This document shows, piece after piece, positions 1-7,887 of a stretch of 64,000 nucleotides of DNA. The notes under the pieces were generated by a model. That model searched no databases. It saw nothing but the letters and a program-made list of their open reading frames with translations, and was not told the origin of the DNA. This DNA is from Neobacillus driksii (lineage in GTDB: Bacteria; Bacillota; Bacilli; Bacillales; Cytobacillaceae): contig NZ_JACCBX010000014.1 in the NCBI RefSeq assembly GCF_013409995.1, positions 62,001 to 126,000 of the forward strand, given 5' to 3'. Position numbers and translations under genes: made by a program. Positions within the stretch are counted from its first letter, which is position 1. Every line of letters starts with the position of its first letter.

Positions 1-456
1 GTTCCGTGAAGTGAAAATAGGATGTTCAACTGAAAAAACAAAAGAACCTCCAGGCTTCAGACAATCATAAACCTTTTTACAGATTGCTTCAAAGGACTTA
101 ATATAGTGAAAAGCTAATGAACTAATGACAACATCAAATTGAGAGTCTGAAAAATTAATGTCTTCAATTGGCATGTTAACGTAAGAAATTAAAGAATCAT
201 TCGTCATTTCACGAGCTTTTTGAAGCATTTTTTCAGATATATCTACTCCAATAACAGACCTTGCTTGCTGTTCACGAGCATAACGGCAATGCCAGCCAAA
301 ACCACATCCCAAGTCAAGTACACTTTTATATCGAAGTTCTGGTAAAAGTTCTTTTAATACGTGCCATTCTCCCGCACCTTCAAGTCCTTTGACTGAACGT
401 GGCATTTTTTCATATGCCAAAAAGAAATTTACATCATCATACTTGTTTTGCTTCAT
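1..456 (-). CDS. Class I SAM-dependent methyltransferase (3' end beyond the window)
   Basis: The reverse strand reads open from an ATG at 456 to the window edge, about 152 residues. A good AGGAG ribosome binding site lies at about 467-472. The protein has the methyltransferase motif I, LDLGCGFGWH, at about residues 48-57. An acidic residue after the next strand (VIGVDISEKM) would bind SAM ribose. Motif IV-like residues FDVVISSLAFHY and the post-motif LKPGGSFVFSVEHP follow. This order is typical of UbiE/Methyltransf_11 proteins that methylate small molecules. The substrate cannot be told. The C-terminal part lies outside the window, so neither the length nor the operon can be judged. Confidence 0.85.
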   Translation of the reverse strand, partial: MKQNKYDDVNFFLAYEKMPRSVKGLEGAGEWHVLKELLPELRYKSVLDLGCGFGWHCRYAREQQARSVIGVDISEKMLQKAREMTNDSLISYVNMPIEDINFSDSQFDVVISSLAFHYIKSFEAICKKVYDCLKPGGSFVFSVEHPIFTSRN

Positions 457-749
457 AATTTATACAACTCCTAAATATTAAGTTAGCCTCCTAAAACAAC
501 ATCAATTCTTTCATAAAGTCGGCGGATAAAAATGCTTCAACGAAAAATCGATATAATCTTACTTTGGTAACTCATTACTTATTCTATAAATTGTTAAATA
601 ACCCCTTCTTCCATTAAACTCTCCCCTTAAGCGAAGAAAATAGAACCAGTCCATTAAATTCTTTGTAATGATTGTAGTGAAAACTTAAAACAAAGAGTAC
701 AAGCATTGGAGCATAGATATAAATCAACTTTTAATTGAAGGAGGATTTT

Positions 750-908
750 ATGATGGGTATTTTAGCGAAAATCAGCTGTAAATTAAAAGGTCACGTTTAT
801 GAAGAAACAAATCAGAAACCCGATGGATGGGGATATATTGCAACTTGGTTTTTATGTAACCGATGTGGTCATGAAAAATTAGTCACGAAGCGTGAGGATG
901 AAGCTTAA
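750..908 (+). CDS. Small Cys/His protein of 52 aa, possible zinc knuckle
   Basis: An ATG at 750 follows a near-ideal GAAGGAGG ribosome binding site at about 738-745 with good spacing. A second in-frame ATG is at 753. The product has Cys10, His15, a C-x2-C pair at 36-39 (CNRC) and His41, so it could hold one metal ion. It resembles the short DUF1660-type zinc proteins of Firmicutes in size and layout, but I do not recognise a named family with certainty. A strong hairpin terminator about 110 bases downstream supports a separately transcribed gene. Function unknown. Confidence 0.6.
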   Translation: MMGILAKISCKLKGHVYEETNQKPDGWGYIATWFLCNRCGHEKLVTKREDEA

Positions 909-1366
909 TGTTGGGCATCAAGTAACGGTGCCTGTGTATTGCCCGTATTTTAGATAACAAATGCTCTCTCCTAACAATCAGACATAACAACATTATTTCA
1001 CAGCGCTTTAGTAAAAATGAGTGTCAAATTCTTATCAATTTGGCACTCTTTTTATGCTCACAGCAACACGAAATATGGCCGAGTTAATCCCGGCGCTACA
1101 TATTTACAGTGTTTTATACATAATTGGTTATTATAACTGGATTCGAAATTCTCCAGTTCAAATCGATGGCGATTCACAGCAATTATTTAATTGACGGTAA
1201 AATAAACTATATAGTCTATTTTAGCAACCAAGAATTTATTTGAAAGGGTGAAATTATCGGGGGGAGTATTTATGATGAAAAGGGTAAGGGGTTAATCATG
1301 AATTCCATCCAGCACATAACAGACCAACATGTCGATATTCATTAGTTTTAATGAAAAAAACCCGGA
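909..1366. other. Intergenic stretch, mostly unassigned
   Basis: It holds the terminator of the small upstream gene at 1019-1053. The rest has no ORF with a convincing ribosome binding site. A 46-codon ORF from the ATG at 1054 starts inside the terminator T-run and lacks a ribosome binding site. A GGGGGGAG-like motif near 1260-1267 precedes only an 8-codon ORF. Confidence 0.5.
1019..1053 (+). terminator. Rho-independent terminator
   Basis: A 12-bp stem (1019-1030 with 1037-1048, one G-T wobble) closes a 6-base loop and is followed by five T. It fits as the end of the small gene at 750-908. Confidence 0.75.
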
Positions 1367-1513
1367 TTAATCTTTCCGAGTTTCATTTTGTTGGACACTT
1401 TCTATTAGTTCTATTTCGCCCCAGTCCATAAGATTGTTTCTTTTCACTTCTTCATAAATTTTTGAATGAAGTACCTGATCCTTTTGTTCTTCATTAGCTG
1501 TTCCTTTTTCCAT
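1367..1513 (-). CDS. Hypothetical small acidic protein, 48 aa
   Basis: The reverse strand carries an ATG at 1513 with a clear GAGGTGATATAGA leader. The product is hydrophilic and Glu/Gln/Lys-rich, beginning MEKGTANEEQ and ending NETRKD. It has no signal peptide, membrane segment or Cys pair. It has the look of the many short, strain-variable proteins of Bacillaceae, and I do not recognise a family. It lies on the same strand as the CdaR-type regulator but beyond its terminator hairpin, so it is probably transcribed separately. Confidence 0.5.
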   Translation of the reverse strand: MEKGTANEEQKDQVLHSKIYEEVKRNNLMDWGEIELIESVQQNETRKD

Positions 1514-1564
1514 TCTATATCACCTCAAGATATAGTATGTTTTATAAACGATAAATTACACATT

Positions 1565-1604
1565 ATCAGCCTTCATGCTATACGCGCATGAAGGCTGATT
1601 TTTT
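1565..1604. terminator. Hairpin terminator downstream of the cdaR-like gene
   Basis: A perfect 14-bp inverted repeat (1565-1578 with 1586-1599) has a 7-base loop. The T-run lies on the plus side (1599-1604); the minus side is only moderately U-rich. It sits 12 bases past the stop of the regulator at 1611 and may work in both directions. Confidence 0.65.
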
Positions 1605-1610
1605 GCAACA

Positions 1611-2654
1611 TTAATCTGAATGCTTCATTTTATAAATAACATATCCGGTATAGAGTTGAAATAAATCTGTGAACTTTTTCGGATTTTTGCTTGTTAATAT
1701 TTCAATTCTTTGTAAGCGATAGGCCAAACTGTTCCGATGGATATGAAGTTCCTTCGAAATCGCATTCATATCACCACTGTTTTTTATATAGCAAAGAAGT
1801 GTTTCAATGAGCTCTTGTCCTTTAGGTGTAGCCTCAAACTCCTGAAAAAAATGGCCGATTTCACTAAATGGTAAATCTTTATTTGTTAAATAATCAATAA
1901 ACTTTAGCTCTTGATAATAACAAAAAGTGGAAGGCAGTGTTAGTTTTTCAGCGATATCAATTGCCCGTTCTGCTTCATGCACTGATTTTGATACAAGTGT
2001 AGTGCTGCCGCCAATTCCAATTTTCGTACGAGGATGGGTATTCATCTGTTCCAATCTTTTTAAGATATCACTATCCGTCGGCACAATGAAAAGTAACGCA
2101 GAATGATTTAGTTTGAATGAAAATTCTTGGTCTTTTAAATAGGCTTCTTTAATGGTTTCACCCTTAACGATAATGGCCATTCTTTCCATCGTAACATTAA
2201 TCCCCATTGCTTCGCCGTTATTCTTAAACACAGCATCATATTGATCTTGACGAAAAACCCATTGATATAAAAACTCCTCCTTCATTTGCTCCTGTATTCT
2301 ACGTTCTTTAAATAGATATTCCTGGTTAATTAATAATTCTGCAGTTACGCGGACTAATTCAGCAAAAGGTTCAACAATGGCTGGTTCTCCGCTTATTCCA
2401 ATCACGCCGATAATTTTATTTCTGAAATGGATCGGGATATTTACACCTGGCATGGAGGGACCTTCTGAATCATAGATGCAAACAATGGTATTTTGTTCGA
2501 CTGCTGCTATCGCCCCTTGATGCATTTTACCTTTTCTATTTGCGTCCCCACTTCCAATAATCATCCCTGTTTCATCCATAATATTTACATTGTAGGGTAT
2601 AACGGTCATTACTTTATCGGCAATCTCTTGGGCTAGTACTTTATTAATTTTCAT
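1611..2654 (-). CDS. cdaR: CdaR-family sugar diacid-responsive transcriptional regulator
   Basis: The 347-residue protein has the CdaR layout. An N-terminal diacid-recognition domain covers about residues 1-135, with EIADKVM and the GxxGxxGDxNRKGKMH segment. A degenerate GGDEF-like middle follows (about 140-265, GIGGSTTLVSKSVHEAERA). A C-terminal HTH of the PucR/CdaR type lies at about 291-318 (ISKELHIHRNSLAYRLQRIE). Family members sense glucarate, galactarate or glycerate and switch on their catabolic genes. Here the gene is divergent from a glucarate operon and shares a 330-base control region with it, which strongly supports that role. An alternative inducer such as glycerate is possible. 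Confidence 0.88.
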   Translation of the reverse strand: MKINKVLAQEIADKVMTVIPYNVNIMDETGMIIGSGDANRKGKMHQGAIAAVEQNTIVCIYDSEGPSMPGVNIPIHFRNKIIGVIGISGEPAIVEPFAELVRVTAELLINQEYLFKERRIQEQMKEEFLYQWVFRQDQYDAVFKNNGEAMGINVTMERMAIIVKGETIKEAYLKDQEFSFKLNHSALLFIVPTDSDILKRLEQMNTHPRTKIGIGGSTTLVSKSVHEAERAIDIAEKLTLPSTFCYYQELKFIDYLTNKDLPFSEIGHFFQEFEATPKGQELIETLLCYIKNSGDMNAISKELHIHRNSLAYRLQRIEILTSKNPKKFTDLFQLYTGYVIYKMKHSD

Positions 2655-2692
2655 CTGCCAATCCCCTTGAATTATACAATTATTTGAAAAAT

Positions 2693-2710
2693 TTGTTTAT
2701 TTGCCTAAAA
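2693..2710 (+). promoter_or_regulatory. Direct repeat copy 1 in the divergent control region
   Basis: TTGTTTATTTGCCTAAAA matches the site at 2890-2907 at 17 of 18 bases. The two copies bracket the intergenic region, one near each divergent gene. Inferred to be a binding site of CdaR or of the FadR-type regulator. Confidence 0.5.
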
Positions 2711-2775
2711 AATTAAACAGTTTCTTAGTAATTTGAACGATTGTTTTATTTGTAAGACAATTATACAATAAAACA

Positions 2776-2789
2776 TGTAAGCGGTTACT
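2776..2789 (+). promoter_or_regulatory. Catabolite response element (cre)
   Basis: TGTAAGCGGTTACT matches the CcpA consensus TGWAANCGNTNWCA at 13 of 14 positions. Its place between the divergent cdaR and glucarate operon promoters suggests glucose repression of diacid use. Confidence 0.7.
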
Positions 2790-2811
2790 GAGAATTGCGA
2801 AAAAAACTAAA

Positions 2812-2845
2812 ATATGTTCGATTTATTGTAATAAAACGAACATAT
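2812..2845. promoter_or_regulatory. 34-bp near-perfect palindrome, probable operator
   Basis: Outer arms ATATGTTCG (2812-2820) and CGAACATAT (2837-2845) pair perfectly. Inner arms pair at six of seven bases around a GT centre. There is no T-run, so an operator is more likely than a terminator. The GntR/FadR protein encoded at 9126 or CdaR are the candidates. Confidence 0.55.
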
Positions 2846-2889
2846 GAAAAATTTTCGCCATATTAGATTCTAATAAAGTCATAAACCAC

Positions 2890-2907
2890 TTGTTCATTTG
2901 CCTAAAA
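2890..2907 (+). promoter_or_regulatory. Direct repeat copy 2 in the divergent control region
   Basis: TTGTTCATTTGCCTAAAA is the second copy of the motif at 2693-2710. It lies about 78 bases before the first structural gene, where an activator could contact polymerase. Confidence 0.5.
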
Positions 2908-2984
2908 TACACATTCTACGAATCTGACAAAATTTTTGGAGTTTCAGTAATTTAACTAATGAGAGAACGAGAGGAGTTAAAACA

Positions 2985-3881
2985 ATGTTTAAACCAAATG
3001 GGGTCATTCCTGCATTAGTCACACCTTTAGATAGAAATGGAAACTTGATGGAAGAGGCTTTACGAAAGGTAATCGATTACACAATCGCAGGTGGGGTTCA
3101 TGGATTATTTGTTTTAGGAAGCAGCGGTGAAATTTACGGGCTAACGCCAGAGCAGAAGCGCCGGGTTGTGGAGGTAACAGTTGATCACACCGCTGGAAGA
3201 GTTCCCATTTATTGCGGGGCTAGTGAAATCACTACGAAAGACTGTATTCAAACCGCACAAATGGTAGAAGAGATTGGCGGTGTTGCAGCGATATCTGTCT
3301 TAACTCCGTATTTTATGTCACCAACGCAAACAGAGTTGGCCGAGCACTTTAAGACAATCGCCAAGTCTACAAAACTGCCAATTATTCTTTATGGGAATGA
3401 AGCTCGTACACAGGTGAAAATTGATGTGAAGACTTGCGAAGAGCTTAGTAAGGTTGATAACATTATCGGAATTAAAGATAGCAGCGGAGATATGACGAAA
3501 ACGGCTGAGTACTTACGAGTCACCCCTCGCGAATCATTTTCCGTTTTACTTGGACGCGACACACTCATTTATGCAGGTTTATGTCATGGTGCCACTGGAG
3601 CGATCGCGAGCACAGGTAATATTGCACCTAAATTGGTCGCAGATATTTACAATACGTTCGTTGCAGGCGACTATCAAAAATCACTAGAATTGCAGTTTAA
3701 ACTTGCTCCACTACGTTTAGCCGTGGATAAAGCAACATTCCCTGTTGTGTTAAAAGAAGGTTTACGAATGGTAGGAATTGATGTGGGTTATGCATTCGCT
3801 CCTGCAGCAGAAATGAATCCTGAAAGCAAGCAAATATTAGCCAATGTATTAAAGGACTTAGAGCTTTACCAAACCAACTAA
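2985..3881 (+). CDS. DapA/N-acetylneuraminate lyase-family enzyme, probable diacid-pathway aldolase or dehydratase
   Basis: The 298-residue protein is a class I (Schiff base) TIM-barrel lyase. It has GSSGE at 45-49, which binds the 2-keto acid carboxylate, the catalytic Tyr136 in LYGNE, and the Schiff-base Lys164 in GIKDSSGD. The family includes DHDPS, KDG aldolase and 5-keto-4-deoxyglucarate dehydratase. Its place as first gene of a glucarate operon argues against lysine synthesis. The operon also encodes tartronate semialdehyde reductase and glycerate kinase, so I infer that it cleaves 5-keto-4-deoxyglucarate to pyruvate and tartronate semialdehyde, doing the job of GarL. A dehydratase like B. 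subtilis YcbC is the alternative. A GAGAGGAG site precedes the ATG. Confidence 0.8.
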   Translation: MFKPNGVIPALVTPLDRNGNLMEEALRKVIDYTIAGGVHGLFVLGSSGEIYGLTPEQKRRVVEVTVDHTAGRVPIYCGASEITTKDCIQTAQMVEEIGGVAAISVLTPYFMSPTQTELAEHFKTIAKSTKLPIILYGNEARTQVKIDVKTCEELSKVDNIIGIKDSSGDMTKTAEYLRVTPRESFSVLLGRDTLIYAGLCHGATGAIASTGNIAPKLVADIYNTFVAGDYQKSLELQFKLAPLRLAVDKATFPVVLKEGLRMVGIDVGYAFAPAAEMNPESKQILANVLKDLELYQTN

Positions 3882-3901
3882 TTTCTCGACAGAGAGGAAG
3901 A

Positions 3902-5233
3902 ATGACTATGCCATTAGTTTATGTTGCATTAGCTGTTACTCTTATTTTGGTTTTGATGATCCCGTTAAAAATAAATGGTTTTATTGCTTTAATTATTGCT
4001 GCTTTATTTGTGGGCTTTCTTCAAGGGATGCCAGGCGATTCATTACTCGAGTCTATTTACGGAGGTATCGGGGGGCAGCTTGATGAATTGATTTTGATTT
4101 TAGGATTTGGAGCCATGATCGGAACGGTTATGGCTGATGCTGGAGCAGCTCAACGGATTGCCACCACCCTAATCGACAAAATGGGAATTAAACGGGTTCA
4201 ATTCGCGATGTTGATTGCCGCTTATATCCTTGGGATTACGATGTTCTTCGAAGTTGCCTTTGTCTTATTAATTCCATTAGTTTTCACGATTGCACGTCAA
4301 ACAAAGTTAAATTTACTTTGGGTAGCAATCCCGACATCGGTTGGATTATCGACTACACATAGCTTCCTGCCTCCGCACCCAGGACCAGCAGCGGTTGTAG
4401 ACGCATTCGGTGCAAGCATGGGTTTAACATTGGTGTATGGCTTGATTATTGCCATTCCTGTAGGTGTTTTCATCGCTTTAACGTGGCCAAGACTGCCATT
4501 TGTAAAAAAAATCAATCCTTCTATTCCTGCTGGGATTGGCAGTACGAAAATTTTTAAAGAGGAAGAAATGCCTAGCTTCTTATCCAGTATCACAGTTGCA
4601 CTTGTCCCCGTGGTGCTCATTGGAATATCTGCCGCTTGTGAAGTTGCTTTACCAGAAACGAATAGCTTTAGACATGCTATGGAATTCTTTGGTTCCGCTA
4701 CGATTGCCTTAATGCTTACTCTATTGCTCTCCTTCTATTTGCTTGGAACAAGGGTTGGCCGTTCCTTAAAGGACGTAATGTCATCGTGTTCTAGCAGTGT
4801 AAAGCCGATGGCCATGATCATCCTGGTAATTGGTGCCGGTGGGGCATTCAAACAGGTATTAGTAGACAGTGGTATTGCTGATTATATCAAGGAGTTAACA
4901 AACGGGTGGGATATTTCTCCCATTGTCCTTGCTTGGTTAATTGCAGCTATCTTGCGTATTGCTCTTGGGTCTGCCACTGTTGCGGTTATGACAGCAGCTG
5001 GTGTGGTTCTTCCAATCGCTCAAGCTTCTGGTATTAGCTTGGAATTAATGACTCTGGCTGTAACTTGTGGAAGTATTGCTTTCTCCCACGTAACAGACCC
5101 TGGCTTCTGGATGTTCAAAGAATATCTCAACCTATCAGTTGGCCAAGCGATTAAGATTAGAACTACTTATACAACGGCACTTGGTATCCTTGGATTGTGC
5201 GGTGTACTAATTCTCAATATGTTTATTGGATAA
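3902..5233 (+). CDS. GntP-family gluconate/diacid:H+ permease
   Basis: The protein has 443 residues and about 12-14 hydrophobic segments. It carries GntP features such as GFGAMIGTVMADAGAAQRIA (about 74-93), HSFLPPHPGPAAV in the middle and VTDPGFWMFKEY near the end. GntP members import gluconate, glycerate or related sugar acids by proton symport at the cytoplasmic membrane. It lies 20 bases after the lyase gene and directly before the reductase, so it is cotranscribed. Glucarate, galactarate or glycerate is the likely cargo. Many Bacillus glucarate operons use an MFS GudP carrier instead, so this is a different solution. ATG 3902 sits close to its GAGG site, and ATG 3908 is an alternative start. 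Confidence 0.85.
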   Translation: MTMPLVYVALAVTLILVLMIPLKINGFIALIIAALFVGFLQGMPGDSLLESIYGGIGGQLDELILILGFGAMIGTVMADAGAAQRIATTLIDKMGIKRVQFAMLIAAYILGITMFFEVAFVLLIPLVFTIARQTKLNLLWVAIPTSVGLSTTHSFLPPHPGPAAVVDAFGASMGLTLVYGLIIAIPVGVFIALTWPRLPFVKKINPSIPAGIGSTKIFKEEEMPSFLSSITVALVPVVLIGISAACEVALPETNSFRHAMEFFGSATIALMLTLLLSFYLLGTRVGRSLKDVMSSCSSSVKPMAMIILVIGAGGAFKQVLVDSGIADYIKELTNGWDISPIVLAWLIAAILRIALGSATVAVMTAAGVVLPIAQASGISLELMTLAVTCGSIAFSHVTDPGFWMFKEYLNLSVGQAIKIRTTYTTALGILGLCGVLILNMFIG

Positions 5234-5257
5234 ATGAATTTTAGGAGTGAAGGAATA

Positions 5258-6145
5258 ATGAAGAAAATTGGATTTATTGGACTAGGAATTATGGGTAAGC
5301 CTATGAGCAAAAACTTGCTCAAAGCGGGATATCAAGTGATTGTTAGTGATTTTAATAAAGAGGCAAGTAAAGAACTGGAACAATTAGGAGCGGAAGTAGA
5401 ATCAACACCAAAGGCTATCGCTGAAAAATCAGATATCGTCATCACCATGTTACCAAACTCTCCAAACGTAAAGGATGTTGCTTTAGGAGAAAACGGAATT
5501 ATTGAAGGTACCCATGAAGGATTAATTTATGTGGACATGAGCTCTATAGCACCAGCTGCTTCTCAAGAAGTATATCGAGCATTAATCGAAAAGGGCGTTG
5601 AAATGTTAGATGCTCCTGTCAGCGGCGGGGAGCCAAAAGCAATTGATGGCACCATTTCTGTTATGGTGGGCGGCAAAAAGGAAGTATTTGAAGAAGTGAA
5701 GGATGTATTAGCAGCCATGGCTGGATCGGTTGTGCACGTGGGCGAAATTGGTGCAGGTAACGTGACGAAGCTTGCAAACCAAATCATTGTGGCATTAAAC
5801 ATTGCAGCGGTATCGGAAGCATTTGTCTTAGCGCAAAAAGCTGGTGTGAACCCAGAAGCTGTGTACCAAGCCATCCGCGGCGGTTTAGCAGGAAGCACGG
5901 TATTAGATGCAAAAGCACCGATGATGTTAGACCGTAACTTCAACCCTGGTTTCCGTATAAACCTGCACATGAAAGATTTAACAAATGCGCTAGAAACCAG
6001 CCATGAGTTCGGTGCTCCAGCTCCATTAACGGCAGCTGTTCTAGAAATGATGTATGCCTTGAAAGTAGATGGTTATGAATTTGAGGACCATAGCAGTCTA
6101 GTAAAATACTATGAAAAATTAGCGAATACAGAGGTTTCCCGTTAA
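5258..6145 (+). CDS. garR: Tartronate semialdehyde reductase (2-hydroxy-3-oxopropionate reductase)
   Basis: This beta-hydroxyacid dehydrogenase reduces tartronate semialdehyde to D-glycerate with NAD(P)H. The Rossmann motif GFIGLGIMG is at about residues 5-13. The substrate-binding signature DAPVSGGEPKA is near 122-132. The catalytic lysine lies in GAGNVTKLANQI near 171. I take the ATG at 5258, which has AGGAG and GAAGGA in front. That gives 295 residues, about the size of E. coli GarR (294). The upstream in-frame ATG at 5234 touches the stop of the permease gene and has no ribosome binding site. The enzyme links the aldolase product to the glycerate kinase downstream. Confidence 0.9.
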   Translation: MKKIGFIGLGIMGKPMSKNLLKAGYQVIVSDFNKEASKELEQLGAEVESTPKAIAEKSDIVITMLPNSPNVKDVALGENGIIEGTHEGLIYVDMSSIAPAASQEVYRALIEKGVEMLDAPVSGGEPKAIDGTISVMVGGKKEVFEEVKDVLAAMAGSVVHVGEIGAGNVTKLANQIIVALNIAAVSEAFVLAQKAGVNPEAVYQAIRGGLAGSTVLDAKAPMMLDRNFNPGFRINLHMKDLTNALETSHEFGAPAPLTAAVLEMMYALKVDGYEFEDHSSLVKYYEKLANTEVSR

Positions 6146-6217
6146 GTTATTGAAAAAACTTCATAGAGAACGTGGCCATGCGTTCTCTCTATTATAAAAT
6201 GGATTGGAGAAATTGCC

Positions 6218-7570
6218 ATGAATACAGTTGAGAAAGTGATTAACGCTACTCCAGTTGTTACGGAAATGGAAGTATATCCGGTTGCCGGCTGTGACAGTAT
6301 GTTATTAAATCTTAGCGGTGCACACGGTGCCTATTTTACTAGAAACATTGTGATCTTAAAGGACAGCAATGGTAATGTGGGTGTAGGTGAAGTACCCGGC
6401 GGCGAAGGAATCCGTAAAACACTTGAAGATGCTAGAGGGATCGTAGTTGGTTCATCCATTGGTCATTATAACAATATCTTAAATAAGGTTCGAAAAGAAT
6501 TTGCCGGCCGTGATTCAGCAGGCCGCGGTTTACAAACATTTGATTTACGGATTACCATTCATGCGGTTACTGCCCTTGAAGCAGCATTACTAGATCTATT
6601 AGGGAAGCACTTAAATGTTCCGGTTGCAGCTCTTCTTGGTGAAGGCCAGCTGAGGGATAAAGTTAAGACTCTTGGTTACCTGTTCTATATTGGTGACCGT
6701 AATCGGACAGAACTTCCGTATTATAGTAATCGTGATTCTGATGTGGAATGGTATCGTGTCCGCCATGAAGAGGCGTTAACACCGGAAGCAATTGTACGTC
6801 TCGCTGAAGCATCACAAGAACTTTACGGCTTTAAAGACTTTAAGCTAAAAGGCGGCGTTTTAGAGGGGAAAGAAGAAATCAAAGCCATTAAGGCATTAAA
6901 AGAAAGGTTCCCTGATGCAAGAATTACCCTTGATCCAAACGGTGCTTGGTCATTAGCGGAAGCGGTTGAGCTTTGCAAAGATATGCACGGAATTCTAACC
7001 TATGCAGAGGATCCATGTGGTGCAGAAAATGGGTACTCCGGCCGTGAAGTGATGGCTGAGTTCAGGAGACAAACAGGTCTTCCAACGGCAACGAATATGA
7101 TTGCTACGGACTGGCGTCAAATGGGTCATACCATTTCGCTGCAATCAGTGGATATCCCGCTTGCCGACCCACATTTTTGGACGATGCAAGGTTCTGTCCG
7201 TGTAGCGCAAATGTGTAATGAATGGGGACTAACGTGGGGATCTCACTCGAATAACCACTTTGATATTTCACTTGCCATGTTTACCCATGTTGCCGCGGCT
7301 GCTCCGGGTGAAATTACGGCGATTGATACACACTGGATTTGGCAGGAAGGTATTGAACGTTTAACGAAGGATCCATTCCAAATTGTTGGTGGACACTTGC
7401 CGATCCCAGATAAGCCAGGTTTAGGTGTAGAAGTAGATATGGAGCAAATCCTAAAGGCACATGAAGTATATAAAAATTTGGGACTTAACTCTCGTGACGA
7501 CTCAGTCGGTATGCAGTTCTACATCCCTGGCTGGAAATTTGATAACAAGAAACCATGTCTTGTTCGCTAA
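6218..7570 (+). CDS. gudD: D-glucarate dehydratase
   Basis: This enolase-superfamily enzyme converts D-glucarate (and L-idarate) to 5-keto-4-deoxy-D-glucarate. It has 450 residues, against about 446 in E. coli. The KxK catalytic pair is at Lys209/Lys211 (FKLKGG). Metal ligands are Asp239 (LDPNG), Glu264 (YAEDPCG) and Asn293 (ATNMIATD). The His-Asp dyad is His343 (GSHSNNH) with Asp317 (PLADPHF). All functional residues appear present. It follows garR after a 72-base gap with its own TTGGAG site. This gene fixes the operon as a glucarate pathway. Galactarate would need another dehydratase, which is not in the window. Confidence 0.95.
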   Translation: MNTVEKVINATPVVTEMEVYPVAGCDSMLLNLSGAHGAYFTRNIVILKDSNGNVGVGEVPGGEGIRKTLEDARGIVVGSSIGHYNNILNKVRKEFAGRDSAGRGLQTFDLRITIHAVTALEAALLDLLGKHLNVPVAALLGEGQLRDKVKTLGYLFYIGDRNRTELPYYSNRDSDVEWYRVRHEEALTPEAIVRLAEASQELYGFKDFKLKGGVLEGKEEIKAIKALKERFPDARITLDPNGAWSLAEAVELCKDMHGILTYAEDPCGAENGYSGREVMAEFRRQTGLPTATNMIATDWRQMGHTISLQSVDIPLADPHFWTMQGSVRVAQMCNEWGLTWGSHSNNHFDISLAMFTHVAAAAPGEITAIDTHWIWQEGIERLTKDPFQIVGGHLPIPDKPGLGVEVDMEQILKAHEVYKNLGLNSRDDSVGMQFYIPGWKFDNKKPCLVR

Positions 7571-7887
7571 ACAATATTGGGGTGGCTGTGAGGGTCACTC
7601 TTCTTTTAAAACTGAATGTTGTGTTTGGAAAATAAGCGGAGAATTTCCGTCTAAATTGGGAAATACCTATATTTCCTTAAAAATAAGCGGAGTTTTTCCG
7701 CTTATTGTATCCAAATCCTTGGATTTTGTCTTATTTAAAGCAGTTAACCGGAATATCTCCGCTTATATCTGCTTCATAAGCCTCCTCTATATACAATAGC
7801 CGGAAATTCTCCGCCTATGAAATCTCAACCTGCACGAAAATCAACAATGAATTAACCATTAAACTTATTAAATGTAAAGGACAGATT
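7571..7887. repeat. Intergenic array of four CGGAGAA-type palindromic repeats
   Basis: Four related copies lie at 7631-7649, 7682-7706, 7748-7766 and 7799-7818. The core is ataagcggagaatttccg. Copies 1 and 2 face one way and copies 3 and 4 the other. The spacing is 51, 66 and 51 bases, so the whole array is a large imperfect inverted repeat. Copy 2 is itself a palindrome. The array separates gudD from the glycerate kinase gene and may act as an mRNA stability or attenuation structure. Confidence 0.6.

Noticed and set aside
1054-1194. 46-codon ORF in the first intergenic region
   Set aside because: The ATG follows directly on a terminator T-run and lacks a ribosome binding site. No recognisable family.
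2985-3881. dapA (lysine biosynthesis dihydrodipicolinate synthase)
   Set aside because: The fold and active site agree, but its place as first gene of a glucarate operon under sugar-acid control argues against a biosynthetic role.
7461-7799. 112-codon plus-strand ORF overlapping the gudD end
   Set aside because: It is out of frame with gudD and then reads through the palindromic repeat array. No ribosome binding site.
7631-7818. CRISPR array
   Set aside because: Four short copies in two orientations with unequal spacing and no cas genes. This is a palindromic repeat array, not CRISPR.
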